DNA of 64,000 nucleotides from Epiperipatus broadwayi (taxonomy: Eukaryota; Onychophora; Udeonychophora; Euonychophora; Peripatidae): the NCBI GenBank assembly GCA_028023455.1, contig JAQFVV010000275.1:622001-686000 (forward strand), written 5' to 3'. The notes below the pieces were generated by a model. That model made no database searches, was not told the DNA's origin, and saw only the letters and a program-made list of their open reading frames with translations. The position numbers were made by a program, and so were the translations under genes. Positions 1 through 10,626 of this stretch are shown here, piece after piece. Each line of letters begins with the position of its first letter. The first letter of the stretch is position 1.

Positions 1-325
1 TAAGCACTCTGAAGTAGAAATTTATATACTAAGGCCTGTAAATAAACAATTTTAACTAAAAATAATGTAAATTTAAATTAATTTAAAAGAGTCTTATGCT
101 TTTAAATCTATTGCATTACGGCTTCTTTTGCATATATAAATAGGTAATTACATACATATAACAATGTTCACACACTTAATTTAAATTATACCATTTCTTT
201 AATTTTTAAATTTATACATGTGTATGCATTATACATATACAAATATTAATATGGCCATTGGATGTGCACCCTTATACAATTACATGCACATACACGTAAA
301 CATACACTATTACAATTAAATAAAT
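1..325. repeat. Dispersed repeat copy A, left part
   Basis: This segment is clearly similar to 22552-22870 over its whole length, with shared strings such as AACAATGTTCACACACTTAA. Its continuation, 2120-2234, matches 22863-22932. In copy A the two parts are separated by the 326-2119 insertion. No coding potential is visible and the repeat family is not recognised. The left edge lies outside the window. Confidence 0.75.
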
Positions 326-2119
326 GGTTATTTTCTATTTCCTTGTGTCAGCCACATGACGATGCTATTCTAGGTCAATTCCTAGAAATATCCCATTTAC
401 CTACACTCAACCTAAGAGGCTTCTTTCTATGATAAAACACAGAAAGAGTCCCCGCTAGTCTGGTTTTTTCTATGCTAAAAGCAGAGACAAATGCCTTTAT
501 TGGCTGCCATAGTTGGTTGTGTTATTAACTTTATCATAATGGTAGAATGTCTATTTTCTCTATACTTTGTTGTGAGAGTGTGTATATTTTAGCCTGTTGT
601 AATTATTTAAAATTTCATTACAAAGGTATTTTTTTCAAGTGCTCTAACCTACTGTTACATTGTAACTTTATTACTAATGTTCTGAAGGTTTCATTATGAA
701 TGGGTAACTCTCAGAAATTGCTTTTAAGGGTGCAGAACAGCAGTATTTCAAGGCTTACACAAAAAGTGACATTTTTGCGAGAATTCGTCTGTGACAAATT
801 ACTTTTTATATATATGCACAAATAAAAACAACCCAGTGTCTGATTATTAGTAATTTACTTGTCCAAAAAAAGAAAATTAGTCGGGTATTATTTTTACATT
901 TACTATTTAAATAGGATTAGTTTTTATATCTGCACACTAACAAAAACAATACAGTTTCTGATTAATTACTATCCAAAAAAAAAAGGAAGCAAATTAGTCG
1001 GGTCTGATTTTTAAATGTATACAAAAAAAAACATTTTCTGATTAATTACTGTCCAAAAGAAATGCAAATTACTCAGCTATCATTTTAAAATTTAGTATTT
1101 AAATAATGATACCTTTTTTTATACAGACACTAACAAAAAGAATGTACTTTCTGATTGATTACTGTCCAAAAAAAAAGCAAATTAGTCAGGTATCATTTTT
1201 CACTTGAGTCTTTCAATGACCGTCCTTTTTAGATATACACACTAACAAAAAACAACCCACTTCCTGATTAATTACTGTACCAAAAAAAAGCAAATTAGTT
1301 GGGTATCATTTTAAAATTGTAGTGTGAACTTTTTCAATGGTGTGGGTAAATTGAATAATGTAGAATTGCGTATCATTTTCGATTGAAAAAAATAATAACT
1401 TTATATATATATATATACACACACAAAGAAAATAAAACCTACTGTCTGATTAATTACTGTCATACCCAAAAAGAGTTATTTGTGGGCATCATTTTTAAAT
1501 TTAGTATATTTAAATAAGATTACAGCTTTTGATATCTACGCACTAACAAAAACAATCCACTTTCTGATTCATTACTGTCCAAACAAAATGCAACATAGTT
1601 GGGTATCATTGTGAAATGTAGTATTTAAAGAATGGTACTTTTAATATATACACACTAACAAAAATAACTCACTTTCTGATTAATTACTGTCTCCCCACCC
1701 AAAAAAAAAAGCAAATTAGTCAGGTGTCATTTGTAAATTTAGCATGAATGTAGCAATTTTGTATAAATTGAAAAAAAAAGTATTATTTCATGTTATTTTC
1801 AATTAAAAAAATCCTGTAACTTTTGACAGATACACCCAAACAAAAACAACCCATTTTATGATTAATTACTGTCCAAATTACTGTCCAAAAATGTCAGATA
1901 TTCGGGTATCATTTTAAAATTTAATGTGAATTTCTAATTTTTTTTTAAAATAGTAATATTATTTACTATTAGTTTCTGTAATTTTCTAAAACAAAAACTA
2001 AAAAAGCTAATATTTATATTGGTAGAATCACAGGCCAGACCCGAAATCATAATATGCATGTCTTTTTGATTAACATCAATATCATCAAATGGCTGGCACG
2101 AGAGAACAAAAAAACAACC
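326..2119. mobile_element. Non-autonomous DNA transposon, 1.79 kb, 8-bp target duplication
   Basis: The insertion is flanked by AAATAAAT at 318-325 and 2120-2127. The paralogous locus at 22863-22870 has this octamer once, so it records the empty site. The two ends are imperfect terminal inverted repeats of about 40 bp: both start GGTT[A/G]TTTT when read inward, and both contain GTG[T/C]CAGCCA followed by TGA[C/T]GAT. No transposase frame is present, and the interior is mostly a tandem array. An 8-bp duplication is seen in several cut-and-paste superfamilies (hAT, P and Merlin among them). The termini do not let me choose one, so the superfamily is left open. Confidence 0.75.
800..1930. repeat. 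Degenerate tandem array, ~110-bp unit, about nine copies
   Basis: Units recur at roughly 837, 951, 1033, 1141, 1254, 1440, 1556, 1670 and 1855. Each carries a core like TTTCTGATTAATTACTGTCC, then an A-run, GCAAATTAGTCGGGTATCAT, a variable AT-rich stretch, and ACACTAACAAAAACAA. Unit lengths vary through A-run changes and insertions near 1320-1430 and 1740-1850. The array fills most of the DNA transposon interior and contains no reading frame. Confidence 0.85.
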
Positions 2120-2234
2120 AAATAAATTATTAGGACCTTATATATGTGGACTGGGATGGGTTTAACCAAAGATAAAGATACCACTATGGAACATAGTAGA
2201 TGAAATGGGATGATGGCTAAATAATACCATTTTA
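2120..2234. repeat. Dispersed repeat copy A, right part
   Basis: This continues the repeat seen at 1-325 and matches 22863-22932 (TTATTAGGA, TTATATATGT, GACTGGG, then GATGGCTAAATAATACCATT). It carries about 40 bp that copy B lacks, around 2159-2200. It holds the right-hand target duplication of the DNA transposon. Confidence 0.7.
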
Positions 2235-2640
2235 TATCAGCAAACTCAGGAAAAAAACAAAAAAAGACTTTGGTTCAATTTATTAACAGCAATCACAAAT
2301 TAAATTATTTCCTCTACCTGTATTTTACTTTCCACATAAAATTAAATTGCCTAAATAATTTAGTGCTTTATCCAATTCATCATCAAGCACTGTTCCCATC
2401 CAATACACAAAATTGAATATACTAGTTACCTTAACTTTCTACATAAAAACAACGTACCCTCTAAAATTTATAAATAAAATATATACATATATACAATAGT
2501 GTTATATGGCTGCCTCAGGTTATTCCTTTTGTGGAATCCCTGGTTGAGCCAGCCAGCACTATAAACTCTTAGCATACTCACTGCCTTTGAAGGGTATTTC
2601 CCTACTCTGCTGAAACTCACCAAATTTATTGTCTATATAC
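2235..2640. other. AT-rich stretch, possible remnant of the E0 3' LTR
   Basis: No gene is visible. On the minus strand a purine run (AAGGGGAAGGGGATAG, complement of about 2645-2660) lies just past the decayed gag-protease remnant. It is followed by TATGTATATAGAC, as a polypurine tract followed by a 3' LTR would be. No matching second LTR was found on the other side of E0, so the LTR reading is tentative. Confidence 0.3.
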
Positions 2641-3035
2641 ATAGCTATCCCCTTCCCCTTAGAGACCTTCTAGGGTGGAAAATTCCAGTATGGGCCTGGT
2701 TTAAAATCAGGTCCCAGATTATTTTCATCTCCTGACTCTAGGATTATACACTCTGTGTATTCTACTCCCATCATACATATATGCTTTACTTTCAGGACAA
2801 CTCTAATTATAATCATGGAAGAACTGACTACAGGACCCTGGAATCCATATCCACATACTTTCCCCCACTTTAAAGGTATACAATCCTTTTCCTCCCTTTT
2901 TTGGGTGTCTATCTTCTGGACTACACAACTCATTCCCCCATCCTTCTACTTTTCTCAGTTCTGTGCACAGAGGGTTCAGCTTTTCAAAAAATTTTTTTCC
3001 TTTCCCATCATGACTATATTGCTCCCATAGTCAAT

Positions 3036-3326
3036 CTAGAACTTGTGTTCCTTCAAAAAGTCTGCCCCTAGCACAATGTCTTGAATTAGTCCATTAATCA
3101 CCACAAATGGTTGATCCAGGCTGGTGTGATCCCATTCCATGCCTAAATTGACCTTGTAGTCCTTGAGCTCCCTTTTACTATGATTGACCAACCTCACATG
3201 TGTAGCCTCTGTGGGAGACTTTGGAAGCAATGGACCTTGCACTTGCAGAATCAAAATACATCTTTTGGAAGCAAATGATGTCTGGCTGCCTGTGTCCACC
3301 AAAGCTCTAACTTCAAATCTCCCCAT
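3036..3326 (-). pseudogene. E0 retropepsin-like protease fragment
   Basis: This is a retroviral-type aspartic protease domain of about 96 residues, which would process Gag and Pol as a homodimer. The catalytic triplet is intact in ALVDTGSQTSF (about 3288-3296). The second hallmark, GLIQDIVLGADFL, lies near the C-terminus. The domain is open throughout, but it is cut off from gag upstream and from any pol downstream, so it is called a fragment. It belongs to the same family as the proteases of E1 (DTG), E2 (DMG) and E4 (DSG). Confidence 0.75.
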
Positions 3327-3482
3327 CCTCAGATGAATGGTGGAGCATACTTGACTCCTGTCATCACTTTCATGGTGGCTATGATATTGGTAGCTGGTCC
3401 TGTGTGTGGATCCATTTAACCACTATGATGAAATGGCAAGGATTCAGAATATGGTTTTTTTACACTGATTGTCCCATTTTAT

Positions 3483-5176
3483 TCATAGTTCAGGGAGTTT
3501 TTTTGGCAAATAACCCCTATAGTCACTGACTGACATCTGGCTTGCTCTCATTTCAGGCAATACCCTCTGCATGGGTATATAATTGATGGTCATGAGGAAC
3601 TCAGACATCTCTTTGTTCCTCACCCTACAACTCACCATCATCTGCTGTACTTGTGAAATGTTTTGCTGGATGGCACTGATTATCTGCATCTGAGTAAATG
3701 GAAAAGCTGTTAGTGATCTCAGACAAGCCACCTGCCTTACAAAGAACTGTGTGCTGACCTTTTTACATATAGAGCCATAGAACTCCTTCAGAATGGCATG
3801 GTAGATACCATTTTGTCACTCCTCACTCCAGAACATTTTTAATAATGAAGCAGAGTTCTGTTCAAACATTTGGGGTTGGTCTTCATAGCAGTCCCATCCA
3901 GGATTTGACATACCCTTTCAAATAATGGATGGTGAGAGCTACTTGATCTGGAGCTGCTATTTTCTGACACCTGAGTAATTCCGGGAGGCTCTCTATGTGT
4001 ACCTTGGGGTTCACACCCATATCTCCTTTAAAAGATTTATCCTGGATGAATTTGGCCATGTGCATCTGGGTGCTGGAAATTGGCTCTAAAGGTACTACAG
4101 GGTGTAAATCCCCATCATGAACCCCACCAATCAGATCTATCCTTTCTGGACTACCCCTTTGGTCCTGCCTCATGCTCTGGCTGAGACTTTGCATATCACT
4201 GTTATTTGTACATTTATCCTGAGGCTGGTTAATCATTTTGCCTGATTTTGGAACCCCTGTACTCATTTCACTTCTAGTATCTAGCTTCCTGATGAGCTCT
4301 GACTTAATACCAGAGGTTTCACACTGACTCTCTTTTGTCTTGAACACTTCCTGCCTCAACCTCTGCAGAACCTTTTATTTGAGTCCTTTCTGTTGGTTAT
4401 CTTCTTTGTTTCCATGGGCCACAACCTCTTTAACTTCACATAGCTTGTATTCCTGCTCTTTCTGGTGCATATGTCCCTTTTTCATCTCATTGTGGACTTA
4501 CAATAAGGCCCTCTGAAAGACAGTCTGCTAATCTACTCTAGCTTGGGTCAGCATAAATTCCCCTTTTACTGTTTGTACAGCCTCAGTGGTCACTTTTTTG
4601 TCTTCCCCCAAGTGTTCTGAGAAGTCAGCGAGTGCCTGGTCATAACCATTTCTGCATTCACAGCTCAAGGTCTTCACTTTCTCTTTTAGAGCTTTGATGC
4701 TTTTAGACCTTTCTGCTTGGTTGATTTTTATCTTTTGTGCAAAGGCTTATATGCTGTTCTTTATTTCTTGGTCTTTCATTCCATTCTCTTCTTTTAATTT
4801 TTTATCACTTACCTCATTCTCTTCTTTCAATTTTCTATCTCTTACCTCATTCTCTTCTTTCAATTTCATATCTGTAGCATCATCTCTAGATTTATTTTTC
4901 TCTTTTATCAACATTTCCAGCATCATTTTAAGCATGTTTGGCAGCATCTCCTTCATGTCCCCACTGGCTTTTTTCCAAGTCCTGCTCTTGTGTCACACTA
5001 GATGTCTTCTCCAGGTACACCAAACTCACCATGGGCTCATGCTGGCTAGTTCTTCCTTTTTCAGTTTCCTCTTTCATGCTGCTACTATTCTCTACTATCC
5101 CCTCTAGTATCTCACCTTTCTTTCCTATTCTCTTTTTTTCCTCACCTATCTCCAAACTGCTACTACTATCATCCAT
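3483..5176 (-). pseudogene. gag: E0 gag pseudogene
   Basis: Gag packages element RNA in cytoplasmic particles. The N-terminal frame opens with MDDSSSSLEIGEE at 5176 and breaks near 4940. A coiled-coil segment (4747-4956) has three 11-residue repeats of KLKEENEVRDR type, encoded by 33-bp units. A badly broken stretch follows (4360-4740). The capsid-like part at 3883-4359 has FKGDMGVNPKVHIESL and DQVALTIHYLKGYVKSW. The capsid C-terminal part at 3483-3731 has ACLRSLTAFPF and ISAIQQNISQVQQMM. These line up with E1 and E2 capsids (RQVACLRSLMAYPF, IIQQNMPGPVLQMM). No CCHC zinc knuckle is seen. At least four frame breaks make it non-functional. Confidence 0.75.
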
Positions 5177-5339
5177 TTTTATATATTTTACTATAATTAT
5201 GTAAAACTGTATTATATTTTTCCTCTCTCTTATTTTATACTCTCACTGACGAATTTTTCACTCCCCTTCTAAAGAAATGTTTTGGAGTATTTTGCCCTTG
5301 ATATTTAACTACTTTTAAAGCCCTTAATCTCTCCACAAA

Positions 5340-5340
<1 letters not shown>

Positions 5341-5409
<69 letters not shown>
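5341..5409. repeat. (TA)n microsatellite
   Basis: About 69 bp of almost pure TA dinucleotides with one interruption. It lies upstream of the E0 gag start (in the minus sense). AT tracts are the context in which E1 to E4 inserted. Confidence 0.95.
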
Positions 5410-5970
5410 ACAATTATTATAAAGTAAATATTTACCCAAAAGTTTCAATGATTGCAGATCTGTCCTATTTTATTTTAATTTATGATTGCCAACATTTATA
5501 CAATAATAACATTTTGACTTCCAAGTACATGTATATATGTATATATATAAAACCTTGTTTATTTTGTTTAGTATATTCACATTGCATCCAAATCTCTTTA
5601 AAAGAAAGATAGAAAATTTTAAAGAATGGTCCCCTGAATTTCTACTTCTGATAACAAATTTATATAGACGATAGCTCTGAACTTGATCAAGTCACCTGGG
5701 TGCCAGTTGCCAGTAAGTGAAACACAAATAATTAACCCAATAAGGGACCCATAAATGCTATATGTATTATATATTACATAAATTTTGCCATTAAGCCATA
5801 GTGTGTCTCTTCTAGTCTCATTATAAAATGTAGCTTCAACCAAAATTTTTATTCTTCACCCCTACCCATATAATTGATAACTCAGTCCGAACCCAGGAAA
5901 GAGAAAATTTCAAATATGAATATTATTGAGAAAAAAAAAATCAACTTTTTATAAATACATATATATATAT
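5410..5970. other. AT-rich intergenic DNA
   Basis: No gene is supported. A 74-codon minus frame at 5619-5843 has no recognisable motif. The stretch ends in ATATATATAT, directly against the first base of the E1 5' LTR. Confidence 0.5.
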
Positions 5971-6003
5971 TGAAACAGTCAGCTTTCACAATCCTACTGT
6001 TTC
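5971..6003 (+). other. LTR-terminal inverted repeat (hairpin) of E1
   Basis: The first nine bases, TGAAACAGT, are perfectly inverted 15 bases later as ACTGTTTCA. The 3' LTR (14759-14791) keeps both arms. In E2 an 8-bp version (TGAAACAG / CTGTTTCA) is kept at 25097 and 31846 although the loop sequence differs. The arm includes the TG that integrase must recognise. Confidence 0.85.
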
Positions 6004-6661
6004 ACCTACTATATTCTATAGTATTATTTCTATATATGTAACTACCACCAAATTCTTGTATATCATGCTAATTTTATATTAAATACATGGTAACTTAAAC
6101 CTAAATATGTATCAATCATATATGTGTGTATGTCTGAACATATAGTATGTAAATTGCATCTATATATGTAAATCTCTATAGATATGCACATATATATTTC
6201 TGGTAATAAATAAATGGAAAATGCATTGTATGTGTAACATAAGATTACATATATGCAGAAATGAATGAAGTTAACAGAATTAGAACATTAAAATTTCTTG
6301 ACTTAAAATATTAATTCTAAAAAGTAATACTTGAAATTATTATATAATTCTGCATATATCGTTAAATTAAATAGTCTAGTTACATATATAACAAAATGTT
6401 TTTCATCTTTTAGATTTGTTTTTCTAGAAAGGATGGATCCATAAAAATTAATTCTTCTCGCTATCAAATGACCCAATTTCAATTTAAGAGTAAAACTTGA
6501 TTTAAATTTAGAAATATGAATAAATTACCGTGAGTGACCAAGGTTAAACTGACCTAATAGAAAAGTAATCACAGCGTGTTTCCACAATTTTTTTAGAGTA
6601 GCGAGAAAGCAGGAAAAGCGAGTCTAAAAATAATGTAACAAAGGAGAGGGGGGTGAGATAA

Positions 6662-6685
6662 TATATAAACTGCTGCAGCCATCTT
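6662..6685 (+). promoter_or_regulatory. E1 LTR core promoter: TATA box plus GCCATCTT motif
   Basis: TATATAAA at 6662-6669 is followed nine bases later by GCCATCTT (6678-6685), the reverse of the AAGATGGC core bound by YY1-type factors. The E2 5' LTR has the same pairing (TATATAAG at 25775, GCCATCTT at 25791) in otherwise diverged sequence. The E1 3' copy is at 15452-15475 with GCCATTTT. RNA would start near 6690. This is inferred from sequence only. Confidence 0.6.
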
Positions 6686-8716
6686 AGATTCATTCATTCA
6701 CTCATTCTAAAATTGTTTTATTAAAGTTCTTGTAAAATTTGTAAAAATAATGAAGTTGGGGTAGAAGGCTAAATTCTTTGCCTTCTCGATCTCAGAAGGC
6801 TACCTGATGCTGGAAGAAATGCAGTAAACACTGCCACCATCTAAAGAAGTTTCTGATGATTAAACAGCCTGCCAACAAGAAAAGAAGAAAATAGTAATAA
6901 ACTCCTTCAATGTTAAAGCCTTTCAACTAAAGTCAACTAATTCTTATAAGCTAGCTAAATATAAAATCTATGGCCAGAATAATAATGTAAACTAAACTTA
7001 ATTTTTAAATGTAATTTTTATTTTATTTCAAATCAGAAAATATTGCCAGATTTACATACTGATTTGATATCTGATTTCTGATTTATCAATACCTGATTTA
7101 TTATGATTTATTTAATTTATTAAATGCTTTATGATTTCTTATCTGAAGTACTATTTGCACTAATAACACATTTAATTTGTTAATTTGAGTTTTTTATATA
7201 TTGGTTTACTTGCTGATTTATTTATGGTTGTTTTAGTTTTAAGTATTCATCCTATTCCAAGTTCTTAAAAGCTATTTAGTTTTAATTTGCTTGAATCAAT
7301 TGTTTCTAAATATTTTAGTATAACTTTTATTACGTATAATTTGAATGATCTATTTTAAAATAATAATTAAATTTCTAAGCTACTTTGTATATTTTGAGTT
7401 AATGATAATATTTGCAGTCATTAATTTTCATAAACTGCAAATTACCTTAAACTGAATCAATCAAATCTCAGCTAATGTCCTATAAATTCCATTTTAAACT
7501 ATGCTAAAACAAAGCCAAATTTCTTATTTCACTTGTGTGAAATCTTATCTTATTTTAAATCTTACATTTCTTTTAGTTAAATCTATGCCAAACCTTGTTA
7601 TTTTCAATTATGTATTTGTTTATGCTATATTTATTCAAAACCAAGTTTTACTTTTAATTAAATCATTAGTGAAAAGTAATTATATTCTCACGCGTATATG
7701 TATAATTTCGTCTATATATGTAATAACACACAAACCGAAAACTCTGTTTTGAAATGGATAAAATGTATTATTTAAGCTAGAATTACAATCTTACAGCTAC
7801 TTTAAAATAGATTTGCTTTAAATATAATATTTAAGTAATATTTAGTTGAAGTGATAAAATACAGCATAAATCTAAAACTCTATGGTGTAATTTTCCATAC
7901 TATTCTGTAATCCTCCCTAGAATTATAAATGGCTATGTAAATAGCATTATAAATTGGATTCATAAGCTTTCCTTAATAGTATAATTATAAATACTATAAT
8001 ATGAACTGATACACGGTAGTATCATGAAGGAAACTATTGTTTAGCATCTTAGTTTTTATTATATAATAATGTTGTCAGCAGTGTGTATGTGTCCTTAAGA
8101 AACACTAAGGCATACTCACTTGTTGCTGTATTCTTTAATGGTCATATGTGTTAGGGCTACATAATTACTGTTAGTTCAGGCAACTACCTTCTTCAGATGG
8201 TGGATGTGTTCACATCTCCTTATTCTGCATCCTCAGGAATGGAGCACGAGACTCCCCATTTAAATTAGTTGTTCGATCATCTGGACTAAATATCTCTTAT
8301 TTCCACAGCAATGAGCTCGTTAAAAGGGAACTGATACTTGATATGAATCCTGTAAAAAAGGCACATATATGAGATGCAGGAACTCAGAATTGTATGTTTT
8401 CTATATGTTTTAGTATCTGAAGTCTGGCTGCCATTCATCAGTTCATCCTGCCATAATAATTGTTGTTTTCAGCTTTGATGTGAATTCAAATCCAGTTTAA
8501 TAGGCATATTAGCTATATAGAGAATATATTGTTATTCACACTTAATAAAATATTATGTTGTTTATAAATGTTTATATTCACTTCTACTAACTCTAGAGCA
8601 AGTCTAAATCCTGTTATATAGCATAAACTAGGCATAGATAGTCATGAGCAAATTCATTAAACTATAAAGTAGTTTTAAGGCCTATGGGAATGTAATTTCC
8701 AACAAATAATTTCTTT

Positions 8717-8727
8717 ATCACCTGTGA

Positions 8728-8762
<35 letters not shown>

Positions 8763-9044
8763 TAAAGTATTTGTAACCTAAAAACTATAATCACCTGCAA
8801 GTGATTAGAAATGCTATATAAACCAGAAGTGCTTATACCTTAAATTATCACCTATGAGTGATATACATATATGTAACAAACAGAATAATTTGTAACTAGA
8901 AATCTAATATCACCTGCATGTGATTTTATGTAAACCAAGCTATGTATAACTTAGCCATAAATTATTATATATCTAAAACCATCACCTGCATGTGAACTCA
9001 AAGCCAAAATGTAAATCACATTCCTTAACCACCTGCGAGTGAGG
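8717..9044 (+). repeat. Array of six ATCAC-N6-GTGAT palindromes in E1 5' LTR
   Basis: Copies start at 8717, 8790, 8847, 8909, 8981 and 9029, spaced 48-73 bp. The consensus is ATCACCTGCGAGTGAT. The stem is perfect in the first four copies and degraded in the last two. Loop variants are CTGTGA, CTGCAA, CTATGA, CTGCAT (twice) and CTGCGA. Most copies contain CACCTG, an E-box of the Snail/ZEB type. The spacers share strings such as TTTGTAAC and CTAGAAATCTAAT. Confidence 0.9.
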
Positions 9045-9503
9045 CAATGCATATAGCAATTGTATTTATTATTTCATTTATTATTTTAATATTTAACTTT
9101 TATTAAATTAATTTTAAATTTAACTTATGTTTCAAGTCTTGATGTTGCTCATTATTAACTCATAATTAAGTCATTATTTATTACTTATTATTAGTTATTA
9201 AAATCATTTTCTTATTTAATAATTATATCCTAGCCACACAATATCTACATAGCTGTACTAGTTAAAAGGTCAACTTTGTCCCAGTTTTTTGCTTTACTGA
9301 TATTCTACTGCCAGCACATAATGAAGAAGAATACTGCTGTGGCATCATATGTGTCATCCGCAAGGTGGTAAACCTCTGAGCAATCGTAAAGGAACTAGGG
9401 CTATATCAGACTTGTGATTTCACCACAGTATTCTGGTCAGCCTTGGGATGATTTACTAAAGTTCTAGATTTTGTTATGTGAATGTATATATTTGACCGTT
9501 ACA

Positions 9504-10040
9504 GTAGATTTTTTTTCACCGGGTATGGATGTCCATGCATGGGGCATTGTTATTTATTCCACCCCTTTAAAGATTTATTTTCACCAGGTATGATGCCCAT
9601 ACATAAGGCCTTGTTAATCATTCCACCCATGTAGGGATTTTTTCACCCGGTATGATACCCATACGTAAGGTTTTTTCAATCATTCCAATGCTGTACAGAT
9701 ATTTTTTACTGGGTATGTCACCACAAACTGGAGTTTTCGAATAAACCTATATACCTGAAATGGGATACTCACATAGATGTATTTCCATATCTGTTATATA
9801 TGTGTGTAAAATTTTTTTTGGATATGAACATCCGAACATGTAAAGACTTTATTATTTACTTGTGCCACCTTAAACTGATAATATGTGTGGTAATAATGAT
9901 ATTGTATAAAATTTTTTTTTTGCATGGGATATAGAATCTGAAATGAGTTCACATATGTATGTAAAGTTTTGGTGAGTGAAATATTTTCAATTATTTATCA
10001 TGACCCTAAATTGTTATTATATATAGTTGTCAGGTTTTGT
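9504..10040 (+). repeat. E1 leader tandem repeat directly after the 5' LTR
   Basis: At least three units of about 65-75 bp start at 9504, about 9571 and about 9634. Each has TTTTTTCACC[G/A]GGTATG, then a CCCATAC-like core, then TAAGG and ATTCCAC. More diverged traces run on to about 10040. In the first unit, 9526-9545 reads TGGATGTCCATGCATGGGGC. This resembles a lysine-tRNA primer-binding site (TGGCGCCCAACGTGGGGC) with two insertions, but lies 22 bp from the LTR edge. Confidence 0.7.
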
Positions 10041-10626
10041 ACTGAAATGATATGAAATAAAAAGATTCATATTAAAAGAGTATAGCTGGATATATATATA
10101 TTGAATATCAAAATAGATGTGGCATATTAAATGTATTGTATATATATCTCACTTGCTGATAGCTGGTGCCTGAGGTAATTTAAGAAAACTGAAAATTATC
10201 CTCACATAAATTTGCTGTCAGGGGGAGAGAATATTTTACTATTTTATTCAAAAATTTTTTTTTAATGATGTGATTTGAGACTTAAATGAGCTATATTAAA
10301 ATAAAAAGGGAAAAATCAGGCAAGATAACTATACGAGTATTTGGTGTACAAAATTTGTAAACCATGGGAAGTAGTAATTATAATAAATAAACCAAGAATG
10401 AAAATATGGAGTATGTGGAAAGAAACCAGATGGTGAGTTGTGTTTTAAATATATTTTAAATTAATTTTTTTTATATATTTTAATTATTGAAGGGAGATAT
10501 AAAATGCTGAGCAAGGCTAATAGTTAAAGTGATTCATTAGTAAAGGAGGCTTCTAGACATAGAAGAAAATAAGGTGGTAAAATTACGTAAAGGTAGACTT
10601 GTCAGGGAAAGGAGGGCAAGGCAGCC
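10041..10626 (+). other. E1 leader, remainder
   Basis: Untranslated leader between the tandem repeats and gag. The segment 10490-10530 (ATGCTGAGCAAGGCTAATAG) matches the E2 interior near 28390, which marks where homology between the two interiors begins. No open frame is supported. Confidence 0.6.

Larger units (their letters stand above)
2636..5176 (-). mobile_element. E0: decayed gag-protease LTR retrotransposon remnant
   Basis: On the minus strand a start codon at 5176 is followed by a Ser/acidic N-terminus, a coiled-coil repeat, a capsid-like domain and an aspartic protease, in the usual Ty3/gypsy order. All parts are split by stops and frameshifts. No RT, RNase H or integrase frame follows the protease; a purine run comes about 380 bp later. 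Paired LTRs could not be identified. The Gag and protease resemble those of E1 and E2 but are much more diverged from them than those two are from each other, so E0 is probably a separate, older lineage. Confidence 0.7.
5971..9503 (+). repeat. E1 5' LTR (3533 bp)
   Basis: The LTR starts TGAAACAGTC and ends TTGACCGTTACA. A terminal hairpin occupies 5971-6003. The core promoter is near 6662-6685, so U3 is about 0.7 kb and R plus U5 about 2.8 kb. A block shared with the E2 LTRs lies at about 8040-8470, the palindrome array at 8717-9044, and a second shared block at about 9270-9480. The 83-codon frame at 7501-7752 does not stay open in the 3' copy and is not called as a gene. Confidence 0.92.

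Noticed and set aside
2636-5976. E0 and E1 as one inverted composite element
   Set aside because: E0 lies on the minus strand and ends before a (TA)n tract. E1 has its own complete LTR boundary and target duplication.
7501-7752. 83-codon plus frame inside the E1 5' LTR
   Set aside because: The matching region of the 3' LTR (about 16290-16540) does not keep the frame, and the composition is generic AT-rich Leu/Ile/Phe.
8717-9044. Palindromic repeat array as a CRISPR
   Set aside because: Repeats are only 16 bp, spacers resemble each other, the array is copied in every LTR, and the DNA is eukaryotic.
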